The notes under the pieces were generated by a model. The model was not told the origin of the DNA. It was given only the letters and a program-made list of their open reading frames with translations, and ran no database searches. Positions 1 through 8,930 of a DNA stretch of 64,000 nucleotides are shown one piece after another. The stretch is from Streptomyces sp. NBC_00523 (lineage in GTDB: Bacteria > Actinomycetota > Actinomycetes > Streptomycetales > Streptomycetaceae): assembly GCF_036346615.1 (NCBI RefSeq), contig NZ_CP107836.1:4960001-5024000 (forward strand), given 5' to 3'. The position numbers and the translations under genes are program-made. Every line of letters begins with the position of its first letter. Position 1 is the first letter of the stretch.

Positions 1-1513
1 CGGCGGGGGCCTTGACCGCGTTCAGGACGAAGGTGAGGACGATGACGACCACGACGTTCAGCACGAACGCGGTGAGGCCGATGTAGCCGATCTCACCGAG
101 GCCCGGGATCTCCTTGGAGGACCCGCCGAAGTGCTTCTGCGTCGGGCTCGCGACCCCGTACGCGGCAGCCGTACCGTAGATCATGCCGACCGCCCAGCCG
201 GCCAGCAGCGCCCAGCGGTGGAACCACCGGGTGAACAGGCCGCCGACCAGGGCCGGCATCGTCTGGAGGATCCAGATTCCGCCGAGCAGCTGGAAGTTGA
301 TCGCGACGGTCTTGTCCATGGTGAGGACGAAGGCGAGCGCGCCGACCTTGACCAGCAGCGACACCAGCTTGGAGACCTTGGTCTCCTGCTCGGGCGTCGC
401 GTCCGGCTTCAGGAAGTCCTTGTAGATGTTGCGCGTGAACAGGTTCGCCGCGGCGATCGACATGATCGCGGCCGGCACCAGGGCGCCGATGCCGATCGCG
501 GCGAACGCCACCCCCGCGAACCAGTCGGGGAACATGTTTTCGAACAGCTGCGGGATGGCCAGCTGGCCGTTGTCCACCTTGACGCCGGCGGCGATCGCCA
601 TGAAGCCGAGCAGCGCGAGCAGGCCCAGCATCAGCGAGTACAGCGGCAGGATCGTGGTGTTGCGGCGGATCACCTCACGGCTGCGGCTGGAGAGCGTCGC
701 CGTGATCGAGTGCGGATACATGAACAGCGCCAGGGCGGACCCGAGCGCCAGGGTCGCGTATCCCCACTGACCGGCCGCGGCGGGTGCGAGGCCGCCCGCG
801 CCCGCCTTGGTGAACTTGTCCTGGGCGGAGGCGAAGATGTCGTCGAAGCCGCCGAGCTTGATCGGGATGTAGATGATCGCGACGGCGATGACCAGGTAGA
901 TCAGCCCGTCCTTGACGAACGCGATCAGCGCGGGCGCCCGCAGCCCCGAGGAGTAGGTGTACGCGGCGAGCACCGCGAACGCGATCAGCAGCGGCAGGTC
1001 CTTGACGAACCAGTTGGTGTTCTCGCCGCCGCCGACGCCCATCACGTCCAGCACCGCCTGGATGCCGACGAGCTGGAGCGCGATGTACGGCATGGTGGCG
1101 AGGATGCCGGTGACCGCGACGGCCAGCGAAAGACCCTTCGAGCCGAACCGGCCGCGGACGAAGTCCGAGGTGGTGACGTACCCGTGCTTGTGCGAGACCG
1201 ACCACAGGCGGGGCAGGAAGGTGAAGATCAGCGGGTACACCAGGATGGTGTAGGGCACCGCGAAGAAGCCGGCCGCGCCCGCCGCGTAGATCGCCGCGGG
1301 TACGGCGACGAAGGTGTACGCGGTGTAGAGGTCGCCGCCGAGCAGGAACCAGGTGACCCAGGTGCCGAACGACCGTCCGCCCAGGCCCCATTCGTCGAGC
1401 GTGGCCTCGTTCTCGGCCTTGCGCCAGCGGGCGGCCAGGAAGCCCATGACCGTGACGGCCAGGAAGAAGAAGATGAAGACGCCGAGCGCGACGCCGTTCA
1501 CGCCGTCCTTCAT
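1..1513 (-). CDS. mctP: Sodium:solute symporter, MctP-like (3' end outside window)
   Basis: Read leftward from the ATG at 1513, this frame stays open to the window edge (504 codons, stop not seen). It starts MKDGVNGVALGVFIFFFLAV and continues as many hydrophobic helices with conserved stretches such as GGRSFGTWVTWFLLGGD and KLVSLLVKVGALAFVL, typical of the SSS family. The closest type I know is MctP, which takes up pyruvate, lactate and other monocarboxylates with Na+ across the inner membrane. The start overlaps the stop of the DUF3311 gene as ATGA, the usual partner arrangement for this family. The substrate is inferred, not shown by the sequence. The large plus-strand frames over it are antisense shadows. 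Confidence 0.85.
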   Translation of the reverse strand, partial: MKDGVNGVALGVFIFFFLAVTVMGFLAARWRKAENEATLDEWGLGGRSFGTWVTWFLLGGDLYTAYTFVAVPAAIYAAGAAGFFAVPYTILVYPLIFTFLPRLWSVSHKHGYVTTSDFVRGRFGSKGLSLAVAVTGILATMPYIALQLVGIQAVLDVMGVGGGENTNWFVKDLPLLIAFAVLAAYTYSSGLRAPALIAFVKDGLIYLVIAVAIIYIPIKLGGFDDIFASAQDKFTKAGAGGLAPAAAGQWGYATLALGSALALFMYPHSITATLSSRSREVIRRNTTILPLYSLMLGLLALLGFMAIAAGVKVDNGQLAIPQLFENMFPDWFAGVAFAAIGIGALVPAAIMSIAAANLFTRNIYKDFLKPDATPEQETKVSKLVSLLVKVGALAFVLTMDKTVAINFQLLGGIWILQTMPALVGGLFTRWFHRWALLAGWAVGMIYGTAAAYGVASPTQKHFGGSSKEIPGLGEIGYIGLTAFVLNVVVVIVLTFVLNAVKAPA

Positions 1514-1764
1514 GCCGACGCACCCCCCTTGCGGGCGCGCTGGTCACGCTGCCACAGCTTGTACGCGATCATGGTGAGCGCGGTGGAGATCAGCACCCAG
1601 AGCATCTGGTACCAGTAGAAGAACGGGATGCCGATGAAGGCCGGGTCGACCTTCGCGTACGAACTCACCCAGAGCATCGCCACGAACGGCGCGATGAGAC
1701 ACAGGGCGATGACCACCCGCAACGGTGTGACCGTCGGTGGCTTTCCTTCTGGTTCTTCCGCCAT
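1510..1764 (-). CDS. DUF3311 small membrane protein, symporter partner
   Basis: An 84-residue protein starting MAEEPEGKPPTVTPLRVV with two predicted membrane helices (LRVVIALCLIAPFVAMLW and a second around MLWVLISTALTMIAY). It ends in a positively charged tail, QRDQRARKGG. DUF3311 proteins are commonly encoded just before SSS-family transporters and are thought to be accessory subunits; no biochemical role is established. I chose the ATG at 1764, with the purine-rich GCGAGGGGACGGAG upstream, over the longer frame to 1929, whose extra N-terminus is arginine-rich and not membrane-like. Its stop overlaps the symporter start by four bases, so the two are probably translationally coupled. Confidence 0.8.
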   Translation of the reverse strand: MAEEPEGKPPTVTPLRVVIALCLIAPFVAMLWVSSYAKVDPAFIGIPFFYWYQMLWVLISTALTMIAYKLWQRDQRARKGGASA

Positions 1765-1947
1765 GGCGGCGACTCCGTCCCCTCGCTGATCACCTGTAAT
1801 GCGCAGGAAATCTAGGCGAGTCATCCGGCCACCGTCACCCCCCGTCCGCATTGCGGTCCGGCAACGGTCGTCAGGGGACGGGCGGATGGCCCCAATGGCC
1901 GCAAACGTCCGGGGGTTGGTCCAGTCCAAGCCGGGTGGCGGGAACGC

Positions 1948-1983
1948 CGAACGGCCCCCGGAGGCGGTTCCGGGGGCCGTTCG
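1948..1983. terminator. Terminator hairpin downstream of dasR
   Basis: Perfect 14-bp inverted repeat (CGAACGGCCCCCGG and its complement) around an 8-nt loop. It lies just past the dasR stop and before the DUF3311 gene, so it probably ends dasR transcription. Confidence 0.7.
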
Positions 1984-2005
1984 CGGAGCACATGCGTACG
2001 ACGGG

Positions 2006-2776
2006 TCAGTCCAGCGGACGCTTCAGGCGGGCCACGAACTTGTAGCGGTCGCCGCGGTAGACCGAGCGCACCCACTCGACCGGTTCGCCCTGCTCGTCCA
2101 GCGAGTGGCGGGAGAGCATCAGCATCGGCAGGCCCACGTCGGTGCCGAGCAGCCCGGCCTCGCGCGGGGTGGCCAGGGAGGTCTCGATGGTCTCCTCGGC
2201 CTCCGCCAGCCGGACGTCGTACACCTCGGAGAGTGCGGTGTAGAGCGAGGTGTACTTGACCAGTGAACGGCGCAGCGCGGGAAAGCGCTTGGCCGAGAGG
2301 TGCGTGGTCTCGATGGCCATCGGCTCACCGCTCGCCAGGCGCAGGCGCTCGATGCGCAGGACCCGGCCGCCGGCGCTGATGTCGAGCAGTCCGGCGAGGG
2401 TGTCGTCGGCGGTGACGTAGCCGATGTCCAGGAGCTGCGAGGTCGGTTCGAGGCCCTGGGCGCGCATGTCCTCGGTGTACGAGGTGAGTTGGAGGGCCTG
2501 GGAGACCTTCGGCTTGGCGACGAAGGTGCCCTTGCCCTGGATGCGTTCCAGCCGGCCCTCGACGACCAGCTCCTGGAGCGCCTGGCGCACGGTGGTGCGC
2601 GAGGTGTCGAACTCGGCCGCCAGGGTCCGTTCCGGGGGGACGGGGGTGCCCGGCGGCATGGTGTCCGTCATGTCGAGGAGATGTCGCTTCAGCCGGTAGT
2701 ACTTGGGTACGCGCGCGGTGCGCGTCCCGGCGCCCGCGCCCGTCTCGTTCTCCGAACTGCCCCCGTCGGCGCCCAT
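2006..2776 (-). CDS. dasR: DasR, GntR/HutC-family global regulator of amino-sugar use
   Basis: A 256-residue GntR-type regulator. Residues about 23-95 form the winged helix (VPKYYRLKRHLLDM, PPERTLAAEFDTSRTTVRQA) and about 100-250 the UTRA ligand domain. It matches, from memory, Streptomyces DasR nearly residue for residue across both domains. DasR represses chitin and GlcNAc genes by binding dre sites and is released by amino-sugar phosphates. I start at the ATG at 2776 (MGADGGSSENE); the frame stays open 24 codons further, but that extension does not look like the family. It is divergent from dasA, whose intergenic region carries dre sites, as expected of the das locus. Confidence 0.96.
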   Translation of the reverse strand: MGADGGSSENETGAGAGTRTARVPKYYRLKRHLLDMTDTMPPGTPVPPERTLAAEFDTSRTTVRQALQELVVEGRLERIQGKGTFVAKPKVSQALQLTSYTEDMRAQGLEPTSQLLDIGYVTADDTLAGLLDISAGGRVLRIERLRLASGEPMAIETTHLSAKRFPALRRSLVKYTSLYTALSEVYDVRLAEAEETIETSLATPREAGLLGTDVGLPMLMLSRHSLDEQGEPVEWVRSVYRGDRYKFVARLKRPLD

Positions 2777-2922
2777 GGCCCGCCTTCCCGACTGCTGCGT
2801 TGCTGCCGTCACCGGCTCCTCCGTCTGTCGCGGCTCACATGGTGGCACGGTCCGGTCACGGCTCGTCGCCCTCCCTCAGGTGTCGGTCCTATAACGGACG
2901 CGAGTGCACTTCTTATACACCC

Positions 2923-2928
2923 TTGACA
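2923..2928 (+). promoter_or_regulatory. Possible -35 hexamer for dasA
   Basis: TTGACA on the dasA strand about 130 bp before the start codon. No convincing -10 box is visible at standard spacing, so this is tentative. It sits immediately before the two dre-like sites, where DasR would block a promoter. Confidence 0.35.
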
Positions 2929-2935
2929 CCCCTAA

Positions 2936-2947
2936 AGGTCTAGGCCA
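2936..2947. promoter_or_regulatory. Weak DasR-responsive element (dre)
   Basis: AGGTCTAGGCCA matches 10 of 12 positions of the dre core TGGTCTAGACCA. It lies 22 bases from the better site at 2958, between dasR and dasA. Confidence 0.5.
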
Positions 2948-2957
2948 AGCTCCCGGT

Positions 2958-2973
2958 ACTGGTCTAAACCATT
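2958..2973. promoter_or_regulatory. DasR-responsive element (dre) upstream of dasA
   Basis: ACTGGTCTAAACCATT is very close to the palindromic dre consensus ACTGGTCTAGACCAGT. It lies about 85 bp before the dasA start in the dasR-dasA intergenic region, where DasR control of dasA is established in S. coelicolor. Confidence 0.88.
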
Positions 2974-3057
2974 AAAGACCAGGTCCCAGCCCCAGAGGTA
3001 CTCGTCGACGTTCTCGCGCGGTGGGGAGGGGGTTGCAGCATCCCTGAGGAGGGTGGC

Positions 3058-4356
3058 GTGAAGCGCAAGCTCATCGCGGCGATCGGCGTCGCGGGCATGT
3101 TGGTTTCCATCGCGGCGTGTGGTTCGGACGACAAGACGTCCTCGAAGGACCCGAAGGACCGCAAGGAAGACCTGACTGTCTGGCTCATGGGCGAGGCCCA
3201 GTCGACCTGGCCCGAACTGGTGAAGGACGTCAACGCCCAGTTCAAGAAGAAGTACCCGAACGTCAACGTCAAGATCCAGTACCAGGGCTGGGCTGACAAG
3301 GTCAAGAAGCTCGACACCTCCCTCGGTGGCGACAAGTTCCCGGACGTTGTCGAACTCGGCAACACCGAGACCATGCAGTACATCCTCAACGGCGCGCTCG
3401 GCGAGATCGACACCTCGAAGTACGAGAACTCGGACACCTGGATCAAGGGTCTGAAGGACACCTGCTCCTACGAGGGCAAGATCTACTGCGTTCCTTACTA
3501 CGCCTCAGCCCGCCTCGCGGTCTACAACAAGGACATGCTGAAGGCCGGTACCGGCAGCGACGTCCTCCCGCAGAACGAGGACGACTTCCTCAAGGCGATG
3601 GACAAGGTCCAGGCCGAGCTCGCGAAGAAGGACAAGCGCGCCTCGTCCCTGTACTACCCGGGCCGTTACTGGTACGCCGCCATGTCCTACGTCGCGGCCG
3701 AGGGCGGCCAGATCGCGAAGTACGACGAGGGCTCGAAGGAGTGGAAGGCCACCCTCTCCACCCCCGAGGCGCAGAAGGGCATCCAGCACTTCGTCGACCT
3801 GGTCAAGAAGTACAACAAGGCCGACCAGACGAAGGACGAGCAGGACCACGCCAACGTCATGGCCAACGAGAAGGCCGCGGTCATCTACGGCCAGGCCTGG
3901 GAGGCCGGCAGCGTCACCACCGGTGACAACGGCAACCCGAAGCTCGACGGCAAGATCGCCACGGCCGGTATGCCCGGCCCGAACGGCAAGGCGCTCCCGT
4001 CCTTCATCGGCGGCTCCGACCTCGCCACCATCTCCAAGTCCAAGGTCCAGGACCTGGGCGAGGAGTGGATCTCCCTCTTCACCAACGCGAAGTCCATGGA
4101 CGTCCTCGCGTCGAAGAACATCCTCCCGAACAACGAGAAGCAGCTTGAGCCGCTGAAGGCCAAGCCCGAGACGGCCGCCATCGCCAACGCGGTGCCGGAC
4201 GCCTGGTTCACGCCGATCGCTCCGGGCTGGGCCTCCATCGAGAAGGAGGAGATTCTGGAGAACATGCTCCTGAAGATCCTCAAGGGCACGTCCGTCGCCG
4301 ACGCCACCAAGAAGGCCGACAGCGAGATCGACGCACTGATCAACAAGAAGGCCTGA
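3058..4356 (+). CDS. dasA: DasA, chitobiose-binding lipoprotein of the DasABC importer
   Basis: A 432-residue extracellular sugar-binding protein (ABC family 1). The N-terminus MKRKLIAAIGVAGMLVSIAA ends in a lipobox with Cys21, giving a lipoprotein anchored on the outer face of the membrane. The body (DLTVWLMGEAQSTW, FPDVVELGNTETMQY, FIGGSDLATISKS) is typical of oligosaccharide-binding solute receptors. In Streptomyces DasA binds N,N'-diacetylchitobiose from chitin. The start is GTG at 3058, with GAGGAGGG seven bases upstream. It is followed by a strong hairpin before dasB, which probably lets the binding protein be made in excess of the permeases. Confidence 0.95.
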   Translation: MKRKLIAAIGVAGMLVSIAACGSDDKTSSKDPKDRKEDLTVWLMGEAQSTWPELVKDVNAQFKKKYPNVNVKIQYQGWADKVKKLDTSLGGDKFPDVVELGNTETMQYILNGALGEIDTSKYENSDTWIKGLKDTCSYEGKIYCVPYYASARLAVYNKDMLKAGTGSDVLPQNEDDFLKAMDKVQAELAKKDKRASSLYYPGRYWYAAMSYVAAEGGQIAKYDEGSKEWKATLSTPEAQKGIQHFVDLVKKYNKADQTKDEQDHANVMANEKAAVIYGQAWEAGSVTTGDNGNPKLDGKIATAGMPGPNGKALPSFIGGSDLATISKSKVQDLGEEWISLFTNAKSMDVLASKNILPNNEKQLEPLKAKPETAAIANAVPDAWFTPIAPGWASIEKEEILENMLLKILKGTSVADATKKADSEIDALINKKA

Positions 4357-4371
4357 GCCTTCTGATCGCCA

Positions 4372-4411
4372 GGCGGGGGCCCGGCACTGCGCCGGGTCCC
4401 CGCCCCCTTTT
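4372..4411 (+). terminator. Terminator/attenuator between dasA and dasB
   Basis: GGCGGGGGCCCGGC pairs with GCCGGGTCCCCGCC (one mismatch) across a 5-nt loop and is followed by CCCTTTTG. It is a likely partial terminator that reduces dasBC transcription relative to dasA. Confidence 0.75.
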
Positions 4412-4470
4412 GCTCAAGCACGCCGTGTTATCCGGGGCCCGCCTCGGACCCGCGATGGAAGGTCAGCCAC

Positions 4471-5484
4471 GTGACTGCCGCCGATACCAAGGCCGCCGGG
4501 CCACCGGTCCCCGTACCACGTGATCCCAAGGCGGACGGGAGCCCGCTGTCCGATGAGGGCGGCAACGCACCCCTGAAGCAGAAGAGGAAGCGGAAGAAGG
4601 GCGAACTGCTGCCCTACCTCCTGATCCTCCCGGCGATCGTGGCGATCGCCGCCGTCTACCTCTACCCGCTCGCCAAGACCGTCATCATGTCCTTCCAGGA
4701 CATGGGCCGGCGCGAGCTGTGGACCGGTGATCCCGCACCCTGGGTCGGCTTCGACCAGTTCACCAACATCCTCGGTGACTCCGAGTTCTGGTGGGTGACC
4801 TTCCGCACCGTCGTCTTCATGGCCGTCTGCGTGTCGCTGACCATGGGCATCGGTCTCCTGATCTCCCTGCTGATGCGCCGGCTGTCCAACTGGGTGCGGC
4901 TCATCCTGACCTTCTGCCTCATCGCCGCCTGGGCGATGCCGCTGATGGTCGCCGCCTCCATCTTCCGGTTCATGGCCGACTCCGACTACGGCCTCATCAA
5001 CACCCTCATCGCGAAGGTCGTCGGCGACGACTGGCTCGGCCACAACTGGTACCTCGACCCGGTCCAGGGCTTCGCGATCATCACGCTGCTGGTCGTCTGG
5101 GGCGCCATCCCCTTCGTCGTCGTGACCCTGTACGCCGCCCTCACCCAGGTCCCGCAGGAACTGGAGGAGGCCGCGTCCCTCGACGGCGCCAGCAGCTTCG
5201 GGGTGTACCGCTACGTGACCTGGCCGGTCATCAAGCCGGTCTTCTCCATGGTCGCCACGCTGTCGGTGATCTGGGACTTCAACGTCTTCGGCCAGATCTG
5301 GCTGCTGCGCGGCAGCAAGCCCGAGCCCGAGTACGAGACCCTCGGCCTCTACTCCTACTCGAAGGCCTTCGAGTCCACCTCCTTCAGCCAGGGCACCGCG
5401 ATCGCCCTGATCACGGTGATCCTGCTGTCCGCGGTGGCCGTGTACTACCTGCGCCAGCTCATGAAGACGGGAGAGGTCGAATGA
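4471..5484 (+). CDS. dasB: DasB, ABC sugar permease
   Basis: A 337-residue membrane permease of the MalF type. A charged cytoplasmic N-terminus (KQKRKRKKGE) precedes about six membrane helices. The cytoplasmic EAA loop that docks the ATPase is visible near residue 230 (ELEEAASLDGASSF). It starts with GTG at 4471 and overlaps dasC by ATGA. Together with DasA and DasC it imports chitobiose. No ATPase gene lies in the cluster; in Streptomyces the shared ATPase MsiK serves such importers, and that is inferred here. Confidence 0.93.
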   Translation: MTAADTKAAGPPVPVPRDPKADGSPLSDEGGNAPLKQKRKRKKGELLPYLLILPAIVAIAAVYLYPLAKTVIMSFQDMGRRELWTGDPAPWVGFDQFTNILGDSEFWWVTFRTVVFMAVCVSLTMGIGLLISLLMRRLSNWVRLILTFCLIAAWAMPLMVAASIFRFMADSDYGLINTLIAKVVGDDWLGHNWYLDPVQGFAIITLLVVWGAIPFVVVTLYAALTQVPQELEEAASLDGASSFGVYRYVTWPVIKPVFSMVATLSVIWDFNVFGQIWLLRGSKPEPEYETLGLYSYSKAFESTSFSQGTAIALITVILLSAVAVYYLRQLMKTGEVE

Positions 5485-6344
5485 GCACCACGACCGACAC
5501 ACCACAGGTCCTGCGCCCGGACCGCAAGAAGACCCGCGTCGGCCTGAACATCCTCGGCCTCTGCATCTCGCTGGTCATGGTCTTCCCGGTCTACTGGCTG
5601 GTCGTCAGCGCCCTGCGGCCCAGCCGCGAGATCCGCTCGTACGACCAGACCCTGTGGCCCTCCTCGATCACCTTCGACAACTTCGTCAAGGCGGTCGACC
5701 AGCCGAACTTCGGCACCGCGGTCCAGTCCAGCCTGATCGTCACGATCACCGCCGTCGTCGGCGGCATGATCATCGCCACCCTGGCGGCCCTCGCCATCGG
5801 CCGGTTCCGCTTCTTCGGCCGCAAGCCGCTGGTCCTGATCATGATCCTGGTCCAGATGCTGCCGCCCACGGCGATGCTCATCCCGATCTACGCCCAGCTC
5901 AACGCCATGGGCGGCATCGATGAGTACTGGAGCCTCATCGTCGTCTACCTGGTCTCCACGCTGCCGTTCGCGACGATCATGATCCGCGGCTTCGTGGTGA
6001 ACATCCCGGTGGAGCTGGAGGAGTCCGCCATGGTGGACGGGTGCACCCGCTTCGGCGCCTTCCGCCGCGTGATCCTGCCGCTGCTCGCGCCCGGCCTGGC
6101 CGCCGCGTCGATCTTCGCGCTGGTGAACGCGTGGAACGAGTACCTCTTCGCCTACATCCTGATCAACGACAACTCCAAGTACACGCTCAACGTGTGGCTG
6201 ATGACGTTCACCAGCGAGCGCGGTACGGACTACGGCGCCCTGATGGCGGCGTCCACCATGATCGCTCTTCCGGTCGTCATCTTCTTCATGTTCGTGCAGA
6301 AGAAGATGGCCGCGGGGCTCACCTCCGGCGCCGTGAAGGGATAA
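5481..6344 (+). CDS. dasC: DasC, ABC sugar permease
   Basis: A 287-residue MalG-type inner-membrane permease with six predicted helices (for example MVFPVYWLVVSALRPS and PLVLIMILVQMLPPTAML). The EAA loop ELEESAMVDGCTRFGAFRR lies around residues 177-195. The ATG overlaps the dasB stop (ATGA), so translation is coupled. It pairs with DasB to form the transmembrane channel for chitobiose. Only nine bases separate it from the hexosaminidase gene, placing all in one operon. Confidence 0.93.
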   Translation: MSTTTDTPQVLRPDRKKTRVGLNILGLCISLVMVFPVYWLVVSALRPSREIRSYDQTLWPSSITFDNFVKAVDQPNFGTAVQSSLIVTITAVVGGMIIATLAALAIGRFRFFGRKPLVLIMILVQMLPPTAMLIPIYAQLNAMGGIDEYWSLIVVYLVSTLPFATIMIRGFVVNIPVELEESAMVDGCTRFGAFRRVILPLLAPGLAAASIFALVNAWNEYLFAYILINDNSKYTLNVWLMTFTSERGTDYGALMAASTMIALPVVIFFMFVQKKMAAGLTSGAVKG

Positions 6345-6353
6345 CGCCGCCCC

Positions 6354-7889
6354 ATGACCACCCTCACCTCCACCACGGACACCGTCACTCGTGACGCGCT
6401 CGCCGTGCTGCAGCCCGGTTTCACCGGCACCACGGCACCCGAGTGGCTGCTGCGCCGGGTCGGCGAAGGGCTCTCCTCCGTCGGCCTGTTCGGTCGCAAC
6501 ATCGAGACGCCCGAACAGCTCGCCGCGCTCACCGCCCAGCTCAGGGCCGAGCGGGACGACGTGCTCGTCGCCATCGACGAGGAGGGCGGCGACGTCACCC
6601 GCCTCGAGGTACGCCACGGCTCGTCCTTCCCCGGCAACCTGGCGCTCGGCGCGGTGGACGACACCGAGCTGACCCGGGCCGTCGCCCACGAACTGGGCCG
6701 CCGGCTCGCCGCGTGCGGGGTCAACCTCAACTGGGCCCCGTCCGCGGACGTCAACTCCAACCCGGGCAACCCCGTCATCGGCGTCCGCTCCTTCGGCGCC
6801 GACCCGCACCTGGTCGCCCGGCACACCGCCGCGTACGTCGAGGGCCTCCAGGCCGCCGGGGTCGCCGCCTGCACCAAGCACTTCCCCGGGCACGGCGACA
6901 CCGCGGTCGACTCGCACCACGCACTGCCCCGCATCGACGTCGACCTGGAAACTCTGCACGCCCGGGAGCTCGTCCCGTTCCGGGCGGCTATCGCGGCCGG
7001 TTCCAAGTCGGTGATGAGCGCGCACATCCTGCTGCCCGCGCTCGACCCGCACCGCCCGGCCACCCTCAGCCCCCAGATCCTCACCGGTCTGCTGCGCGAG
7101 GAGCTGGGGTACCAGGGGCTCATCGTGACCGACGCCGTGGAGATGCAGGCCATCGCCTCGACGTACGGGATCGAACGCGGCTCCGTCCTCGCCGTCGCGG
7201 CCGGTGCCGACGCGCTCTGCGTCGGCGGCGGGCTCGACGACGACAGCACCGTCCTGCGGCTGCGCGACGCGCTGGTCGCGGCGGTGCGTTCCGGTGAACT
7301 TCCCGAGGAGCGGCTCGCCGATGCCGCTGCCCGGGTCCGCGCCCTCGCGTCCTGGACGCGGGAGGCACGGGGGGCTGTACGGGAGCCGGGCGCGGCAGCA
7401 CAGGAGGGGACCGCGCCCGGCACCGCACAGACCACCGGCATCGCCTCGGACATCGGTCTGGTGGCCGCCCGCCGCGCGGTGACGGTGACCGGCGAGGCCG
7501 CACCGCTCACCGGTCCGGCGTACGTGGCCGCCTTCACCCCGGTCGCGAACATCGCGGTCGGCGACGAGACCCCCTGGGGCCTCGCGGCCGAGCTGACCCG
7601 GCTCGTCCCGGGCACCGGGACCGACACCTACGACGGCGAGTCCGAGGCCCCGGCCGAGGCCGCGCTGCGGGCGGCGGGGGAGCGGCGCATCGTCGCCGTG
7701 GTCCGCGACGCGCACCGCCACGCGTGGATGACCAAGGCCCTGGACGCGCTGCTGGCGGCGCGCCCGGACACCGTCGTGGTCGAGATGGGCGTCCCCCAGG
7801 CCGAGCCCCGGGGAGCGCTGCACATCGCGACGCACGGCGCCGCCCGCGTCTGCGGCCAGGCGGCGGCGGAGATCATCGCCGGGAGCTGA
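6354..7889 (+). CDS. dasD: GH3 beta-N-acetylhexosaminidase of the das operon
   Basis: A 511-residue cytoplasmic glycoside hydrolase family 3 enzyme. The NagZ-type motif KHFPGHGDTAVDSHH lies near residue 175, where the His/Asp dyad acts as general acid/base. The nucleophile is Asp260 in IVTDAVEMQAI. There is no signal peptide. It should cleave imported chitobiose to GlcNAc. The C-terminal part (about residues 340-511) looks like the GH3 C-terminal domain and makes it longer than stand-alone NagZ. It is the fourth gene of the dasABC operon, in the position dasD holds in S. coelicolor. Confidence 0.9.
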   Translation: MTTLTSTTDTVTRDALAVLQPGFTGTTAPEWLLRRVGEGLSSVGLFGRNIETPEQLAALTAQLRAERDDVLVAIDEEGGDVTRLEVRHGSSFPGNLALGAVDDTELTRAVAHELGRRLAACGVNLNWAPSADVNSNPGNPVIGVRSFGADPHLVARHTAAYVEGLQAAGVAACTKHFPGHGDTAVDSHHALPRIDVDLETLHARELVPFRAAIAAGSKSVMSAHILLPALDPHRPATLSPQILTGLLREELGYQGLIVTDAVEMQAIASTYGIERGSVLAVAAGADALCVGGGLDDDSTVLRLRDALVAAVRSGELPEERLADAAARVRALASWTREARGAVREPGAAAQEGTAPGTAQTTGIASDIGLVAARRAVTVTGEAAPLTGPAYVAAFTPVANIAVGDETPWGLAAELTRLVPGTGTDTYDGESEAPAEAALRAAGERRIVAVVRDAHRHAWMTKALDALLAARPDTVVVEMGVPQAEPRGALHIATHGAARVCGQAAAEIIAGS

Positions 7890-7900
7890 CCCCGCGCATA

Positions 7901-7940
7901 CGAGAGGGCCGGGACACCGTGTGGTGTCCCGGCCCTCTCG
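7901..7940. terminator. Bidirectional terminator between dasD and nagB
   Basis: Perfect 18-bp inverted repeat (CGAGAGGGCCGGGACACC and complement) with a 4-nt loop, between two convergent genes. Confidence 0.85.
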
Positions 7941-7949
7941 CGTACGGAA

Positions 7950-8735
7950 CTACAGCCCCTGCCAGGCCGGCTTCGCCGCGTACGTCGCCCGGAAGTAGTC
8001 CGCCAGCTTCAGCTTCGACGCCGCCGCCTCGTCCACGACCACCGTCGCGTGCGGGTGCAGCTGGAGCGCCGACGCGGGCACGATCGAGGCGACCGGTCCC
8101 TCGACCGTCGCCGCCACCGCGTCCGCCTTGCCCTCGCCCGTCGCGAGCAGGATCGGGTGGCGGGCCTCCAGGATCGTGCCGATGCCCTGGGTGATGACGT
8201 GGTGCGGCACCTGGTCGATGTCGTTGTCGAAGAAGCGCGCGTTGTCGACCCGGGTCTGCTCGGTGAGCGTCTTGATCCGGGTGCGGGAGGCGAGCGAGGA
8301 GCACGGCTCGTTGAAGCCGATGTGCCCGTCGGTGCCGATGCCCAGCAGCTGGAGGTCGACGCCGCCGGCCTCGGCCAGCGCCCTGTCGTACGCCTCGCAG
8401 GCCGCCTGGACGTCCTCGGCGGATCCGTCGGGGCCCATGAACGCGGCCTCGGAGAGCCCGAGCGGCTCGACCACCTCGCGCAGCACCACGGAGCGGTACG
8501 ACTCCGGGTGGCCCGCCGGCAGTCCGACGTACTCGTCCAGCTGGCAGACGCGGGCGCGCGAGGCGTCCACGGCACCGGAGCGGACCAGGTCCGCGAGGGC
8601 CTGGTAGATGGGCAGCGGGGTAGAGCCGGTGGCAACGCCGAGAAGGGCGTCGGGCTTGCGGCCGAGCAGGGTGCCGATGGCCCCCGCGATCAGTTCGCCG
8701 CCTGCCTTGGCGTCCGGGACGATGACAACTTCCAC
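7950..8735 (-). CDS. nagB: NagB, glucosamine-6-phosphate deaminase
   Basis: A 261-residue protein starting at GTG 8735 (VEVVIVPDAKAGGELIAGAI). Family landmarks are present: the phosphate loop LGVATGSTPLPIY, the catalytic-aspartate motif QLDEYVGL and GIGTDGHIGFNEP with the Asp/His/Glu of the active site. It converts GlcN-6-P to fructose-6-P and ammonia, the last step of GlcNAc catabolism. The frame runs open to 9689, but that part is antisense to the SIS gene and not NagB-like. A dre lies about 40 bp upstream of the start, so DasR repression is likely. Confidence 0.95.
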   Translation of the reverse strand: MEVVIVPDAKAGGELIAGAIGTLLGRKPDALLGVATGSTPLPIYQALADLVRSGAVDASRARVCQLDEYVGLPAGHPESYRSVVLREVVEPLGLSEAAFMGPDGSAEDVQAACEAYDRALAEAGGVDLQLLGIGTDGHIGFNEPCSSLASRTRIKTLTEQTRVDNARFFDNDIDQVPHHVITQGIGTILEARHPILLATGEGKADAVAATVEGPVASIVPASALQLHPHATVVVDEAAASKLKLADYFRATYAAKPAWQGL

Positions 8736-8770
8736 GCGGGGCCTGCCGATCCGATCGAGAGTGACGATAT

Positions 8771-8784
8771 GTGGTATAGACCAA
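8771..8784. promoter_or_regulatory. dre site in the nagB/SIS intergenic region
   Basis: GTGGTATAGACCAA contains TGGTATAGACCA, one mismatch from the dre core. It lies close upstream of nagB and about 150 bp from the divergent SIS gene. DasR control of nagB is known in Streptomyces. Confidence 0.8.
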
Positions 8785-8930
8785 TCAAGGTCCCAATCTA
8801 GCAGACTCGCCCCGCCCCCAGGGGCCCGTACCGGTACGCGGACGCCCTGCCGGCCGCCGCCCGCTGGCGGCCCCCGCGCACCCCGTGTTCGACTTGGGCG
8901 AGCCAGCGCAACCCCCGGGAGGTACCAGAC

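Noticed and set aside
131..1618. Long plus-strand frame of 495 codons
   Set aside because: It is antisense to the symporter and DUF3311 genes; its product is Arg/Asp/Gln-rich without any domain, typical of high-GC shadow frames.
2970..2982. Third dre at the dasA promoter (GACCAG half)
   Set aside because: Only the right half matches; the left half agrees at about two of six positions.
5445..7835. 796-codon minus-strand frame over dasC/dasD
   Set aside because: Antisense shadow; composition is low-complexity and the plus strand encodes clear permease and GH3 motifs.
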